Shown piece by piece: positions 49,284 through 58,673 of a stretch of DNA of 64,000 nt. The number at the start of each line of letters is the position of its first letter. Position 1 is the stretch's first letter. The translations under genes and the position numbers were made by a program. The notes under the pieces are model-generated. The model worked only from the letters and a program-made list of their open reading frames with translations. It was not told the origin of the DNA and searched no databases. The DNA comes from SB11 sp037968475 (GTDB lineage: Bacteria; Bacteroidota; Bacteroidia; UBA8524): contig JBBKVO010000049.1 of the NCBI GenBank assembly GCA_037968475.1, forward strand, positions 1 to 64,000, given 5' to 3'.

Positions 49284-51938
49284 TTGAAATTAACGAACAA
49301 CACATATAAGGCTTTTGCATTTGCAACGCTGGCGATGCTGGTTTTGAGCTGTAATAAAAATAGCACGAGCTGGTTTAACCGCAACTACCAAAACACAGTT
49401 GCCCGATACAATATATACTACAACGGTACCGAAAAACTAAAAGAAGGAGTGCAAACTCTTGCCTTAAACCACAAAGACGATTACAATAAGGTATTAGATG
49501 TTTTTCCCTACGGTGATGAGCAACAGGCCAAAGCCCAGCAAGCGGCTATGGACGAGATTATAAAAAAAGGCTCAAAAATTATTATAAACCGTCCTATAAG
49601 TAAATGGGTAGATGATGCGTACCTATTGGTGGGCAAAGCCTACTTTTTTAAGGCCGACTACTTTGCGGCAATAGAAACCTTCCAGTACATAAACAGCCGT
49701 TACAAAAACACAGAAATAGCTCAGGAAGCCACCATTTGGATACTAAAATCGTACATGATGCTAAAACGCTACGATGATGCCGAAGCGTTAGTTGGTCTTT
49801 TAAAAGATGAAACATTCCCTCCCCACCTCAATAATTTATTTGCAGCCACAGCAGCACAGGTATACATAAAACAAGGCAAGTATGCACCTGCCCTTAAAAA
49901 CATACGTGTTACTTTAGCAAAAACACGTAAACGCGATGCCCGCGCCCGATACAACTTTATCACTGCACAACTTTTTGAAAGATTAGGCCAGCCCGATTCG
50001 GCTAAATTTTATCTGGAAAAAGTATTAAAACTAAACCCACCTTATGACATGGCATTTAATGCCAAAATTAGTTTGGCGCGAAACTACGACCCTAAAGATA
50101 ACGGGCAAGTACGTACAGCACGCCGCTACCTGCGCAGTATGCTTAGGGATGATAAAAATATAAGCTACTACGACCAAATATATTATCAGCTAGGAAAAAT
50201 AGAAGAGCACCAAAACAATCGCAACAATGCTATCGAATACTACGTATTATCGCTAAAGCACACTCAAAATAATCAAAACCAAAAAGCGGTAACCTACTTA
50301 GCTCTTGCCGATTTGTATTTTGAAATACCCGATTATACTTTATCTCAACAGTACTACGATAGCACTGTACGTGTAATACAGCCTGAGTTTTCAGAGTATA
50401 AATCGATAGTGAAAAAACAAGCGGTATTATCAGAACTTATAAAGTATAAAGTTATAGTAGCCCGCGAAGACAGCCTACAAAAACTGGCCATGCTTAGTCC
50501 ATCAGAATTAGAAAAAAAGGTAGACCGCTGGATAAAGGAGGAAGAAACCCGTAAAAAACGTGCTGAAGAAGAAAAAGAAAACCAAAAAAACCAACCTGCA
50601 GGCGGCGGCGGTTTCCCTGGCTTAGGTACACCGGGCAACCCTAATTTGGGACAGCAGCAACAAAGTGGGGGTAGTGGTAGTAACTGGTATTTTTATAGCC
50701 AACAACAAATGGGTATAGGCTACTCTGATTTTCAGCGTAAATGGGGTAATCGTAAACTTACTGACGATTGGCGTTGGAGTGGTAAAGAAAAAATACTAAA
50801 CTACTCTGCCGACCCTAACAATACTAACGACCCAAAGGAAAATAAAAACGAAGATCCACAAGCGCAAACCCCTAACCCTGAGTTGGATGAACGCCTAAGC
50901 AACATACCCGAAGCAAAACGCAAATACTACCGCGATATACCTTTTGCTGAAGAAGATAAAAACCGATCTAACGATAAAATAGCTGGTGCACTATACAATA
51001 TTGGCCTTATATATTTTGAAAAACTAGGAGATATACCCGAGGCTATTGCTGCATTTGAAAGTTTACTGCAACGTTTTAGCGGTAGCCAGTACGAGCCACG
51101 CTCGTACTACTATCTGTATAAAATATACAAAACCAGCCAACCTGAAAAATCAGAAAAGTATAAAGCACTGCTAATTAGTAAATACCCTGATACTGACTAT
51201 GCTCGCTTGGTAAACGACCAATCGATAACCAAAAAAACTAACGATGGTATAGCACAACGCAAGTTGGATTTTTATAATAGCACTTTTGGCCTATACCAAA
51301 ATAATAAGTTTAAAGAAGTGAAAAGCCGCAAACCTGTTGCTGATACAATGTTTGTAGGTACATCGCTACTACCTAAATACTTGCTTTTATATGCCATTAG
51401 TGTAGGTAAAACCGATTCGATTGGGGAGTATAAACGTAGCCTTGAGTATATTTTAGAACAATATCCTGCCACCGATATTTCACAAAGAGCACAAGAACTG
51501 CTTGATGCTGCTGCCCGATTGGATAAAAAAGACACTACTAAAAGCAGCGGGCGTGATTTGCGTGAAGATGAGTATAAATATGCTCCTGACGAACTTCATT
51601 TTGTGATAATGGTTTTTCCTAAAGATAAAGGCGATGTAAACAGTATTAAAGTAAAACTTTCTGACTACAATCAATCATCATTTCCTAACCAAACGTTTGA
51701 GATAATACCCAGTGTGATAAACAACACCCAGCAGCTTATTATTATTCGTAACTTTGAAGGGAAAGACAAGGCAAACGACTATAAAAAACAGCTTGAAAGT
51801 TTCCACGCACTACTTATGGGCAGCTTGCAAAGAGAAGAAGTGTATTATAGCCTACTTACTCCAAGCAACTATGCTACCTTGCTAAAACAACAAGATATAG
51901 CACCCTACAAAAGTTTTTATAACCGCTACTACCGATAA
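49284..51938 (+). CDS. porW: Gliding motility / type IX secretion lipoprotein PorW/SprE
   Basis: 884 residues from a TTG start (no in-frame ATG upstream near the promoter). Lipobox LVLSC at about 20-24. FNRNYQNTVARYNIYYNGTEKLKEG follows, the PorW/SprE hallmark, then about eight TPR units (AYFFKADYFAAIETFQYI, GKYAPALKNIR, QIYYQLGKIEEHQNN and others), a Gly/Gln-rich linker (about 445-475) and a C-terminal TPR part. It is an outer-membrane-associated periplasmic component needed for type IX secretion. This shows the organism probably has that system, although its other genes are not here. 8 bp before the PBP gene. Confidence 0.88.
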   Translation: MKLTNNTYKAFAFATLAMLVLSCNKNSTSWFNRNYQNTVARYNIYYNGTEKLKEGVQTLALNHKDDYNKVLDVFPYGDEQQAKAQQAAMDEIIKKGSKIIINRPISKWVDDAYLLVGKAYFFKADYFAAIETFQYINSRYKNTEIAQEATIWILKSYMMLKRYDDAEALVGLLKDETFPPHLNNLFAATAAQVYIKQGKYAPALKNIRVTLAKTRKRDARARYNFITAQLFERLGQPDSAKFYLEKVLKLNPPYDMAFNAKISLARNYDPKDNGQVRTARRYLRSMLRDDKNISYYDQIYYQLGKIEEHQNNRNNAIEYYVLSLKHTQNNQNQKAVTYLALADLYFEIPDYTLSQQYYDSTVRVIQPEFSEYKSIVKKQAVLSELIKYKVIVAREDSLQKLAMLSPSELEKKVDRWIKEEETRKKRAEEEKENQKNQPAGGGGFPGLGTPGNPNLGQQQQSGGSGSNWYFYSQQQMGIGYSDFQRKWGNRKLTDDWRWSGKEKILNYSADPNNTNDPKENKNEDPQAQTPNPELDERLSNIPEAKRKYYRDIPFAEEDKNRSNDKIAGALYNIGLIYFEKLGDIPEAIAAFESLLQRFSGSQYEPRSYYYLYKIYKTSQPEKSEKYKALLISKYPDTDYARLVNDQSITKKTNDGIAQRKLDFYNSTFGLYQNNKFKEVKSRKPVADTMFVGTSLLPKYLLLYAISVGKTDSIGEYKRSLEYILEQYPATDISQRAQELLDAAARLDKKDTTKSSGRDLREDEYKYAPDELHFVIMVFPKDKGDVNSIKVKLSDYNQSSFPNQTFEIIPSVINNTQQLIIIRNFEGKDKANDYKKQLESFHALLMGSLQREEVYYSLLTPSNYATLLKQQDIAPYKSFYNRYYR

Positions 51939-51946
51939 TTTTTTTT

Positions 51947-54295
51947 ATGGCTAAACAAGAAGAGAAGAAAAAACGCCACCCACTACTTAGGTTTATACTA
52001 TTTTTTATGAGTGGCCTTTTGGTTATCACTCTAGGTGTTTTTTTACTTTTTGCAGGGATAAGCTGGGGTATGCTTGGCGAATTGCCCGATATAAAACAAC
52101 TTGAAAACCCCGAAACCTATCTTGCTTCAGAAATTTATAGTGATGATAGCGTGCAATTGGGCAAGTACTATTACGAAAATCGTTCAAACGTAACCTACGA
52201 AGAGCTAAGCCCTAACCTAGTACACGCACTTGTAGCTACTGAGGATGTGCGTTTTTATAAGCACGCAGGTATAGATATACGTGGTTTGGTACGTGTATTT
52301 TTTAAAACCTTTTTGTTGCGTCAAAGCAGCTCAGGGGGAGGTAGTACCATCACCCAACAGTTAGCACTAAACCTTTTTGCCGATGCCCGTGCCAATACTT
52401 TCCCCCAACGGATAAAGCAAAAGCTAAAAGAATGGGTAATTGCCTTGCAATTAGAAAAGCGCTATACTAAAGATGAGATACTAACCATGTACCTAAACAC
52501 GGTGCAATTTTCGGGCAACTCATACGGTATTAAAAGTGCATCAAAAACGTTTTTTAACACCACGCCTGATAAGTTAAACGTTGAACAAGCTGCTGTATTG
52601 GTAGGGGTGCTAAAAGCCATATCAAGATACAACCCACACCTTAATTACGAAAATTCGGTAAACCGTCGTAATACAGTAATGTTCCAAATGAAAAAATACG
52701 ACTATTTGGAGCCCGCTTTATACGATAGCCTTAAACAACTGCCCATCAAACTAGATTACTCTTCGGAAACACACAACGAGGGTATGGCAACCTATTTCCG
52801 TGAATATTTGCGTCAGTTTCTTTCAGCATCAGAACCCATAAGGGATAACTATGCCGATATATATGCCTACAATATTGATAAAGCAATGTGGGACAACAAC
52901 CCCTATTATGGTTGGGTAAATAAAAACAAACGTGCCGACGGTACTAAGTATAACCTGTACAAAGACGGCTTAAAAATATACGTTACCCTAAACAGTAAGC
53001 TTCAAAAACACGCTGAAGAAGCAGTAGCCCAACACATGCCTGCTTTACAGAAAAAGTTTAACGAGCACTGGAAAAACAGCGAACCTTGGGCTGATGATAA
53101 AGATTTTATGCCTTTAGCTATTAAGCGAACCGAACGCTACCGTGTGATGAAAGCGGAGGGAGCCGATGATGCCGAAATTAAAAAGGCGTTTGCCACCAAA
53201 CACAAAATGACAATATTTGGTCATAAAGGCGAGATAGATACTGTATTATCACCTTTAGATTCGCTTAAATATTATAAGTTTTTTGCCCAAACGGGTTTCC
53301 TTTCTATGAGCCCAAAAACGGGAGCTATAAAGGCATGGGTTGGTGGTATTAACCATAAATATTTTAAATACGATCACGTAAACATACACTCAACAAGGCA
53401 AGTAGGTTCTACCTTTAAGCCTTTTGTATACTCTAAGTATGTTGAGGAAACTAAAGACATTTGCAAACGCCTGCCCAATACACGCACCAGTATAATATTG
53501 GGTGATGGCGAAATATGGGAGCCTCAAAACTCTGACGGAAAAGAAACTGAATCAGAACCAATATGGCGCGCCCTTGCCCTATCTATGAATAATGTTACTG
53601 TTAACATTATGAAACAGCTTGATCCTAATGCGCCTAAAGTGGTGAAGGAAATGGCTTTGAGCATGGGTATTAAAAACCATTTAGAAGAGGTGTACTCTAT
53701 TTGCTTAGGTGTATCAAGCCTGTCGCTGTACGAGATGGTGGGCGCTTTTAGCACCTTTGCCAACAAGGGCTACTTTACCGAGCCTTATTTTATAGCTCGC
53801 ATAGAAGATAAAAACGGCACATTACTTACAGGTAATATTATGCCTGCTACACATGAGGCCATGAACGAGAAAACAGCCTTTTTGATGCTAAAAATGCTGC
53901 AAAAAGTTACCGCAGGGGGTACAGCCACTCGACTACGCTACCTGTATGGCATTGACTATACTATACCCATTGCAGGCAAAACAGGTACAACGCAAAATAA
54001 TAGCGACGGTTGGTTTATTGGTGTAACGCCTGATTTGGTTTCAGGTACATGGGTAGGCTGGGATGATATGAAGGTGCGTTTTCGCAGCACTAGCTTAGGT
54101 TCGGGGGCGGCTATGGCTTTGCCCATTTTTGCCTATTATATGAAGAGTGTGTATGCTGATAAAAGCATTAAGATTAATAAAGGTGAGTTTGACCAACCCC
54201 AAGATACAAAAGGGCTTGTATTTGACTGCAAAAAACAAGAAGAAGACGAAAACAATAATAGTGGTATTGATGCCGATGAATTGTTTGACCGCTAA
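51947..54295 (+). CDS. Class A penicillin-binding protein 1A (transglycosylase-transpeptidase)
   Basis: 782 residues. Membrane anchor at about 14-37. Glycosyltransferase 51 domain with EDVRFYKHAGIDIRG and GGSTITQQLALNLF. The transpeptidase domain has the S-x-x-K in GSTFKPF, S-x-N as SMNNVT, and K-T-G in AGKTGTTQNNSDGWFIG, a complete catalytic set. It polymerises and cross-links peptidoglycan. The C-terminus is acidic (EEDENNNSG). It follows porW by 8 bp, probably as an operon; a perfect inverted repeat terminator is at 54333. Confidence 0.93.
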   Translation: MAKQEEKKKRHPLLRFILFFMSGLLVITLGVFLLFAGISWGMLGELPDIKQLENPETYLASEIYSDDSVQLGKYYYENRSNVTYEELSPNLVHALVATEDVRFYKHAGIDIRGLVRVFFKTFLLRQSSSGGGSTITQQLALNLFADARANTFPQRIKQKLKEWVIALQLEKRYTKDEILTMYLNTVQFSGNSYGIKSASKTFFNTTPDKLNVEQAAVLVGVLKAISRYNPHLNYENSVNRRNTVMFQMKKYDYLEPALYDSLKQLPIKLDYSSETHNEGMATYFREYLRQFLSASEPIRDNYADIYAYNIDKAMWDNNPYYGWVNKNKRADGTKYNLYKDGLKIYVTLNSKLQKHAEEAVAQHMPALQKKFNEHWKNSEPWADDKDFMPLAIKRTERYRVMKAEGADDAEIKKAFATKHKMTIFGHKGEIDTVLSPLDSLKYYKFFAQTGFLSMSPKTGAIKAWVGGINHKYFKYDHVNIHSTRQVGSTFKPFVYSKYVEETKDICKRLPNTRTSIILGDGEIWEPQNSDGKETESEPIWRALALSMNNVTVNIMKQLDPNAPKVVKEMALSMGIKNHLEEVYSICLGVSSLSLYEMVGAFSTFANKGYFTEPYFIARIEDKNGTLLTGNIMPATHEAMNEKTAFLMLKMLQKVTAGGTATRLRYLYGIDYTIPIAGKTGTTQNNSDGWFIGVTPDLVSGTWVGWDDMKVRFRSTSLGSGAAMALPIFAYYMKSVYADKSIKINKGEFDQPQDTKGLVFDCKKQEEDENNNSGIDADELFDR

Positions 54296-54332
54296 AAATA
54301 TTTCTTAATAGGAGGTGAAGTCCTATTCTAAT

Positions 54333-54381
54333 AAATTATAACGCAAAGGGGGGCTTTAAGCCCCCCTTTGCGTTATAATTT
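54333..54381. terminator. Perfect inverted-repeat terminator after the PBP gene
   Basis: 24-bp arms around one central base: AAATTATAACGCAAAGGG through GGGCTT and the exact complement back to TATAATTT. T/A-rich on both ends, so usable from either strand. Confidence 0.75.
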
Positions 54382-54399
54382 CAACTAAGTAATCTATCG

Positions 54400-54450
54400 C
54401 TGGCTCAAGCGTCCCGCTTGTGTCAACAATAATGGAGCGTCCGCTATTGC
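54400..54450 (+). repeat. Family A repeat, copy A5 (54296-54967 region)
   Basis: CTGGCTCAAGCG-TCC-CGCTTGTGTC, AACAATAATG, GAGCG-TC-CGCT. In the first palindrome G/C has changed to A/T on both arms, so pairing is kept. No gene in 54296-54967. Confidence 0.7.
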
Positions 54451-54570
54451 CCTATTTGTTTACTTACTTATCTTATGATAGTGTGGAGGCTGTTATACAG
54501 ATGTTACCAAAAGTATGGGTGAAAAGGCCGCCTTTCTAGAGCCTCAAGGCGACAACGCGCAAGGGGGACA
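54448..54570 (+). repeat. Family C repeat, copy C1
   Basis: GCCCTATTTGTTTACTTACT, TTATGATAGTGTGGAGGCT, AAGTATGGGTGAAAAGGCC, CTAGAGCCTCAAGG and CAAGGGGGACA; matches 63312-63460 with substitutions. Confidence 0.7.
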
Positions 54571-54574
54571 CTAT

Positions 54575-54672
54575 GCCCACTTACACGCAACCTAAAAAAT
54601 AGTAGTTGGATTTTAACTCACCCCAGTTTTACGGGGGAAGCCGGAATCACATAAAGCGCCCCTCTCTAAAAA
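54575..54672 (+). repeat. Family B dispersed repeat, copy B2
   Basis: Second copy of the 29795-29906 repeat. Confidence 0.75.
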
Positions 54673-54763
54673 AGAGAGGGGGAATTATGAACGCCTGTAC
54701 TCAACTCATTATTTGGGGTGAGTTATGTAAAAAATTACCCGTACATGTAACAACGAATAGGCT

Positions 54764-54866
54764 GCACACAAGGGGGACAATGCAGGGTTGTGTGTAGATA
54801 AGGAGGGACTGAGGGTGGTAGAAGTTGCCTATTGATTTTATAATCTCCTTATCCCAAACTCACGTT
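54764..54866 (+). repeat. Family D composite repeat, copy D2
   Basis: CACACAAGGGGGACAATGCA, TGTGTGTAGATAAGGAGGGA, CTGAGGGTGGTAGAAGTTGC, TTGATTTTATAATC and the AACTCACGTT terminus. Confidence 0.7.
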
Positions 54867-54904
54867 ATTTACTGTATGATTCAATTCATAGTAAAGGGTA
54901 TTTA

Positions 54905-54945
54905 AAAAAGAGAAGGGCGCCCCTGCGGGGCGCCCTTCTCTTTTT
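54905..54945 (-). terminator. Terminator of the 54968 gene
   Basis: AAAAAGAGAAGGGCGCCCC-tgc-GGGGCGCCCTTCTCTTTTT, 19-bp arms, T run on both strands. Confidence 0.85.
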
Positions 54946-54967
54946 ATCTGGTTTAAAAGTTTAGTTA

Positions 54968-55507
54968 CTAAAAATCATCAACATTGCGGTTAATGCGTTT
55001 GCTTTCGCTCATTTCGTAGTCGCTGGTAAAATCAACAGTAAACAATTGGCTTATGCTTTCGTTGGTTAGCGATATACGCACATCATCAATAGTCCAATAA
55101 TATTGTTTTCCGCTCACAGTGCTTTCTTCTTTTTGGTGGTGGCCAAACTTGGATACCAAAATGTATTTCATTTCGCCCAATTGTTTGCTCTCGCCCATCA
55201 TTACTACACCAATAAAACGATCGTTGCTGTTAAAAATGTAGTAAAGATTTTTAAGTACTACAGTACCTATCATCAAATCATCACCATCAATTTTATAAGC
55301 GTTTTTATCTCCAAACTCGGTTGATTTGGAAAATTTTACTTTTTGTCCGTCTACCACAATAGAATCTATATGGGAACCCCATAATATATCCCTAAAGTCG
55401 GTAAGCGTGTAAGAATCGCCTGATGACGAAACCTTCTTTTTTGTTTGGCCGTTTACCGCAGTAGCGGCAAAAACACAGGCTAATAGTATGAATAAGTATT
55501 TTTTCAT
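54968..55507 (-). CDS. Exported hypothetical protein
   Basis: 179 residues from ATG 55507. Signal peptide MKKYLFILLACVFAATAVNG ending AVNG-QTKK. The mature part has a TLTDFRDILWGSHIDSIVVDG segment and KYILVSKFGHHQKEESTVSG, a beta-rich pattern of the kind seen in small Bacteroidota outer-membrane or periplasmic proteins. No family recognised. A longer frame to 55579 would run into pabB and is unlikely. Confidence 0.6.
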   Translation of the reverse strand: MKKYLFILLACVFAATAVNGQTKKKVSSSGDSYTLTDFRDILWGSHIDSIVVDGQKVKFSKSTEFGDKNAYKIDGDDLMIGTVVLKNLYYIFNSNDRFIGVVMMGESKQLGEMKYILVSKFGHHQKEESTVSGKQYYWTIDDVRISLTNESISQLFTVDFTSDYEMSESKRINRNVDDF

Positions 55508-55559
55508 GAACATATTTTTTGCGATTGACAAAAATAACCTTTCGGACAAAAGTTCATAA

Positions 55560-56915
55560 TTAATTTTTACCCACGCCAATTTGCTGTATAGCAGAGGCTT
55601 TCAACATACACTCGTCATATTCGTCTTCGGGTACAGAATCGTAGGTAATAGCACCGCCCACATGATAGCTAAGATACTGGAGTTCAGCATTGTATAACAA
55701 TGAACGGATTACCACATTAAAATCAAAATCACCATCAGGCGTTATATAACCAATTGCGCCTGAAAACAATCCTCGGCGACTTTCTTCATACAGTTCTACC
55801 AATTGCATGGCCTTTACTTTAGGTGCTCCCGTCATAGAACCCATAGGAAAAGCGCGGGCAATAGCATCAATCCAATGTGTATCGTTTTGTAAAGTGCCTG
55901 TTATTGTAGATATCATTTGATGCACCTGTGGAAAAGTGTATATGCCAAATAATTCTTCCACCTGCACACTACCAATAGTACAACTGCGTGATAGGTCATT
56001 TCGCACCAAATCTACTATCATTACATTTTCGGCCATTTCCTTCTCACTATTGCGTAGGTTATACTTCAAAGCCTCGTCGTCAGCAGTGTTTTCGCCTCTT
56101 TTTGCCGTACCTTTTATGGGTTGTGATATTAGCTTTTCGCCTTGTTTCTTTATAAACCGCTCGGGGCTGGCACACATAGCGTAGTGCTCTCCCTCAAACT
56201 TTGCAAAAGCAGCAAACGGCACAGGCGAAATCTTCAATAGTTCTTTATAAGTGGCCAAAGGGTTTATGTGCGCATTTTGGGCAAAAAACTCCATGCACAA
56301 ATTCATCTCATACACATCGCCCTCTTCTATATGCCGGCGCACGTGTTGTACTTTGCTTAGGTATTCATCCCTGCTTATACGCGGGGTAAATTTTGGTAAG
56401 GGTGCAGCCAGTTCATCAACACTACTAAAAGCAGTAATAGCTTCAAATACAGCGGTGGGGTTTGCTGCATCAATAGTAATTTCTTCTCCCTTTAGGGTAA
56501 CTAAAATTTCAGGCACAAAAAAATACATAGAGGCAAATCCCAACCCATCAGGGTTATTTGATTGTAATTTCTCTACACCGTTTTTTAAATCGTAGCCCAA
56601 ATAGCCCAACAACCAACTTTTGTTTTGGGTATGAAATTCTTTCAATTGTTCAAAAGCATTACTTGCTTCATCCAATTTTAAAGTTGCCTTTGCTCCAATA
56701 CCTACCACCATTTCAAAACTGTTATACCCGCAAGCATTGGTGTTTTGGTTGTTATCCAAACACAAACAGGTGGCAAAACTATTGGCATAACCGTATAGCT
56801 TTTGCTTAAACTGATGTAAAACGTCGCTTTGTATATAAAATATCTTCGTGGGCAAAGTGCTGTTGTTTTTGGAGCTACAATCATACACAACAAACTGAAA
56901 AAAGTAAGCACACAC
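55560..56915 (-). CDS. Chorismate-binding enzyme, aminodeoxychorismate synthase component I (PabB)-like
   Basis: 451 residues from GTG 56915; a TTG at 56855 is also possible. The catalytic half (about 200-450) shows ASPERFIKKQGEKLISQPIKGTAKRG, ENVMIVDLVRNDLSRSC and PMGSMTGAPKVKAM, the chorismate-binding signature; the N-terminal half is the divergent part of the TrpE/PabB fold. Lack of the trp neighbours and the length fit PabB, which makes 4-amino-4-deoxychorismate for folate; TrpE remains an alternative. Divergent from the PaaE-like gene at 56998. Confidence 0.78.
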   Translation of the reverse strand: MCAYFFQFVVYDCSSKNNSTLPTKIFYIQSDVLHQFKQKLYGYANSFATCLCLDNNQNTNACGYNSFEMVVGIGAKATLKLDEASNAFEQLKEFHTQNKSWLLGYLGYDLKNGVEKLQSNNPDGLGFASMYFFVPEILVTLKGEEITIDAANPTAVFEAITAFSSVDELAAPLPKFTPRISRDEYLSKVQHVRRHIEEGDVYEMNLCMEFFAQNAHINPLATYKELLKISPVPFAAFAKFEGEHYAMCASPERFIKKQGEKLISQPIKGTAKRGENTADDEALKYNLRNSEKEMAENVMIVDLVRNDLSRSCTIGSVQVEELFGIYTFPQVHQMISTITGTLQNDTHWIDAIARAFPMGSMTGAPKVKAMQLVELYEESRRGLFSGAIGYITPDGDFDFNVVIRSLLYNAELQYLSYHVGGAITYDSVPEDEYDECMLKASAIQQIGVGKN

Positions 56916-56921
56916 AGCTTA

Positions 56922-56952
56922 TTTGTTTCTTAGGGGCAAAGGGGTAACTTTG
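56922..56952 (+). promoter_or_regulatory. Promoter for the PaaE-like reductase gene
   Basis: TTTG at 56922-56925, 19 bp spacer, TAACTTTG at 56945-56952, both exact. The ATG is at 56998. Confidence 0.7.
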
Positions 56953-56997
56953 CGCCGCGAAAACCATTAACGGTTGTTAGTTGTTTAAAAATCCATA

Positions 56998-58080
56998 ATG
57001 TCAGAACTGTTTTATCCCTTACGAATAAAGCGCATAGTGCGCGAAACAAAAGACGCAGCGTCTTTTGCGTTTGATATTCCTGCCGAGTTAAAGGAGAAAT
57101 TTAACTACTTGCCAGGACAATACCTCACCTTGTCTACCACTATAAACGGGCAAGAAGTACGTCGTGCCTACTCGTTTAGTAGCAGCCCCATTACTGATGC
57201 CGACCCTGCTGTAACTATAAAAAAAGTAAAAGACGGAGTTTTTTCTTCTTTTATGAATGATGATGCCTTTGAAGGGCAAGTGATACAGGTAATGCCACCA
57301 ATGGGCAAATTTGTTGCACATTTGGATGCCAATGCACAAAAACACTACGTGTTGTTTGCAGGCGGTAGCGGCATCACTCCAATTATGTCTATTGCCAAAT
57401 CGGTATTAGATATAGAAGCTAACAGTAAAATCTCCCTTATATATTGCAATCAAGATGTGCAGTCGGTTATCTTTCAGCAACAGCTAAATGATATGATGGC
57501 GCAGCACGGCGGCAAACTAAAGGTGATATATATATACGATAATCCCCATACAGGCTGGACAGGCCGAAGCGGTCGCCAAAGCACCGAAAACTTTATGGCT
57601 ATTACCCGTGAGGTGAGAATAGACGGTTATGGCACCGAGTATTTTATTTGCGGCCCATCAGGTTTAATGGATGCTGTAAAAACTGCTTTACAAACATTAG
57701 GCGTATCGGCCGGAAAAGTACATACAGAATATTTTACTGCCCCCGTAAGCAGCCAACCTAAAACAGCCTCAGCGGCTGTTTCATCTAACGATGATGCTTT
57801 GGGAAGTGTGCAAAAAGCTGTTATTATTTTAAACGGTAAAGAAAAAGAAATTGATGTGCCCAAAGGCACTACTATACTTGAGGCTGCTAAAGATCAAGAC
57901 CTTGACCCTCCATACGCCTGCCAAATAGGTGTGTGTACTACTTGCCGTGCAAAACTATTGGAAGGCACGGTAGAAATGGACGAGCGCGAGGGACTTAGCG
58001 ACGACGAGATTAAAAAGGGGTATATACTTACCTGCCAATCGCACCCTACTACCCCAACAGTGAAGTTGATTTACGAATAG
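56998..58080 (+). CDS. Ferredoxin-NADP reductase-type protein with C-terminal 2Fe-2S domain (PaaE-like)
   Basis: 360 residues. FAD-binding barrel with RRAYSFSSSP; NAD(P)-binding domain with FAGGSGITPIMSIAKSVL and EYFICGPSGLMDAVK; and a C-terminal plant-type ferredoxin domain with CQIGVCTTCRAKL plus a later TCQSHP, giving four Cys. This order is that of the phenylacetyl-CoA epoxidase reductase PaaE and related reductases. No paaABCD genes are near, so the electron acceptor is open. Five bp separate it from the thioesterase gene, suggesting an operon in acyl-CoA or aromatic metabolism (inference). Confidence 0.85.
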   Translation: MSELFYPLRIKRIVRETKDAASFAFDIPAELKEKFNYLPGQYLTLSTTINGQEVRRAYSFSSSPITDADPAVTIKKVKDGVFSSFMNDDAFEGQVIQVMPPMGKFVAHLDANAQKHYVLFAGGSGITPIMSIAKSVLDIEANSKISLIYCNQDVQSVIFQQQLNDMMAQHGGKLKVIYIYDNPHTGWTGRSGRQSTENFMAITREVRIDGYGTEYFICGPSGLMDAVKTALQTLGVSAGKVHTEYFTAPVSSQPKTASAAVSSNDDALGSVQKAVIILNGKEKEIDVPKGTTILEAAKDQDLDPPYACQIGVCTTCRAKLLEGTVEMDEREGLSDDEIKKGYILTCQSHPTTPTVKLIYE

Positions 58081-58085
58081 AAATT

Positions 58086-58604
58086 ATGAGCAACCACAAA
58101 ACACCATCCGATTCTTGCACGATAATGAACGAATTGGTATTACCCAATGATACCAATACCCTTAACAACCTTATGGGTGGGCGTTTGCTACATTGGATGG
58201 ATATAGCTTCGGCAATAGCTGCACAAAAACATTGTAACCGAACGGTAGTAACTGCCAGTGTTGACAGTGTATCGTTTAACAAAGGAATTTCTTTGGGCGA
58301 TGTAGTAACCATATCGGCCAAAGTAAGCCGATCATTCCGCACCAGTATGGAAGTATATATTGAGGTATGGTGCGAGAACATACCTAAAGGCACAAAAGTA
58401 AAATGCAACGAGGCATACTATACTTTTGTAGCCGTTGATGGCAATGGTCGCCCGATAGATGTACCTGAGTTGTTACCTGAAACCGACGACGAAAAAGCCC
58501 GTTTTGATGGTGCATTACGTCGCCGCCAACTGCGCTTTATTTTGGCAGGCCGCATGAAACCTGATGATGCAACAGAACTTCGTGCTCTTTTTGTACGAAA
58601 CTAA
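58086..58604 (+). CDS. Acyl-CoA thioesterase (YciA/BACH hotdog family)
   Basis: 172 residues. NELVLPNDTNTLNNLMGGRLLHWMDIASAIAAQKH with the catalytic Asp, ASVDSVSFNKGISLGDVVTIS, and SMEVYIEVWCENI are diagnostic of the YciA/ACOT hotdog group. It hydrolyses acyl-CoA to free acid and CoA in the cytosol. Five bp after the reductase gene, so likely co-transcribed. Confidence 0.88.
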   Translation: MSNHKTPSDSCTIMNELVLPNDTNTLNNLMGGRLLHWMDIASAIAAQKHCNRTVVTASVDSVSFNKGISLGDVVTISAKVSRSFRTSMEVYIEVWCENIPKGTKVKCNEAYYTFVAVDGNGRPIDVPELLPETDDEKARFDGALRRRQLRFILAGRMKPDDATELRALFVRN

Positions 58605-58661
58605 ACATACTACGCTTCCATAAACTGAAAACAGTAGACTGAAAACTGCTGCCAGTTTATT

Positions 58662-58669
58662 TACCTTTG
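58662..58669 (+). promoter_or_regulatory. -7 promoter box for purK-purE
   Basis: TACCTTTG followed by CGCC, exact TAnnTTTG, ending 4 bp before the ATG at 58674. With the ffs spacing the transcript would start at about 58675, i.e. at or just past this ATG. Confidence 0.5.
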
Positions 58670-58673
58670 CGCC

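Noticed and set aside
54606..54797. Open frame of 63 codons in the family B/D repeat block.
   Set aside because: Repeat sequence, no relation to known proteins, same as frames at 29967-30230 and 63354-63557.
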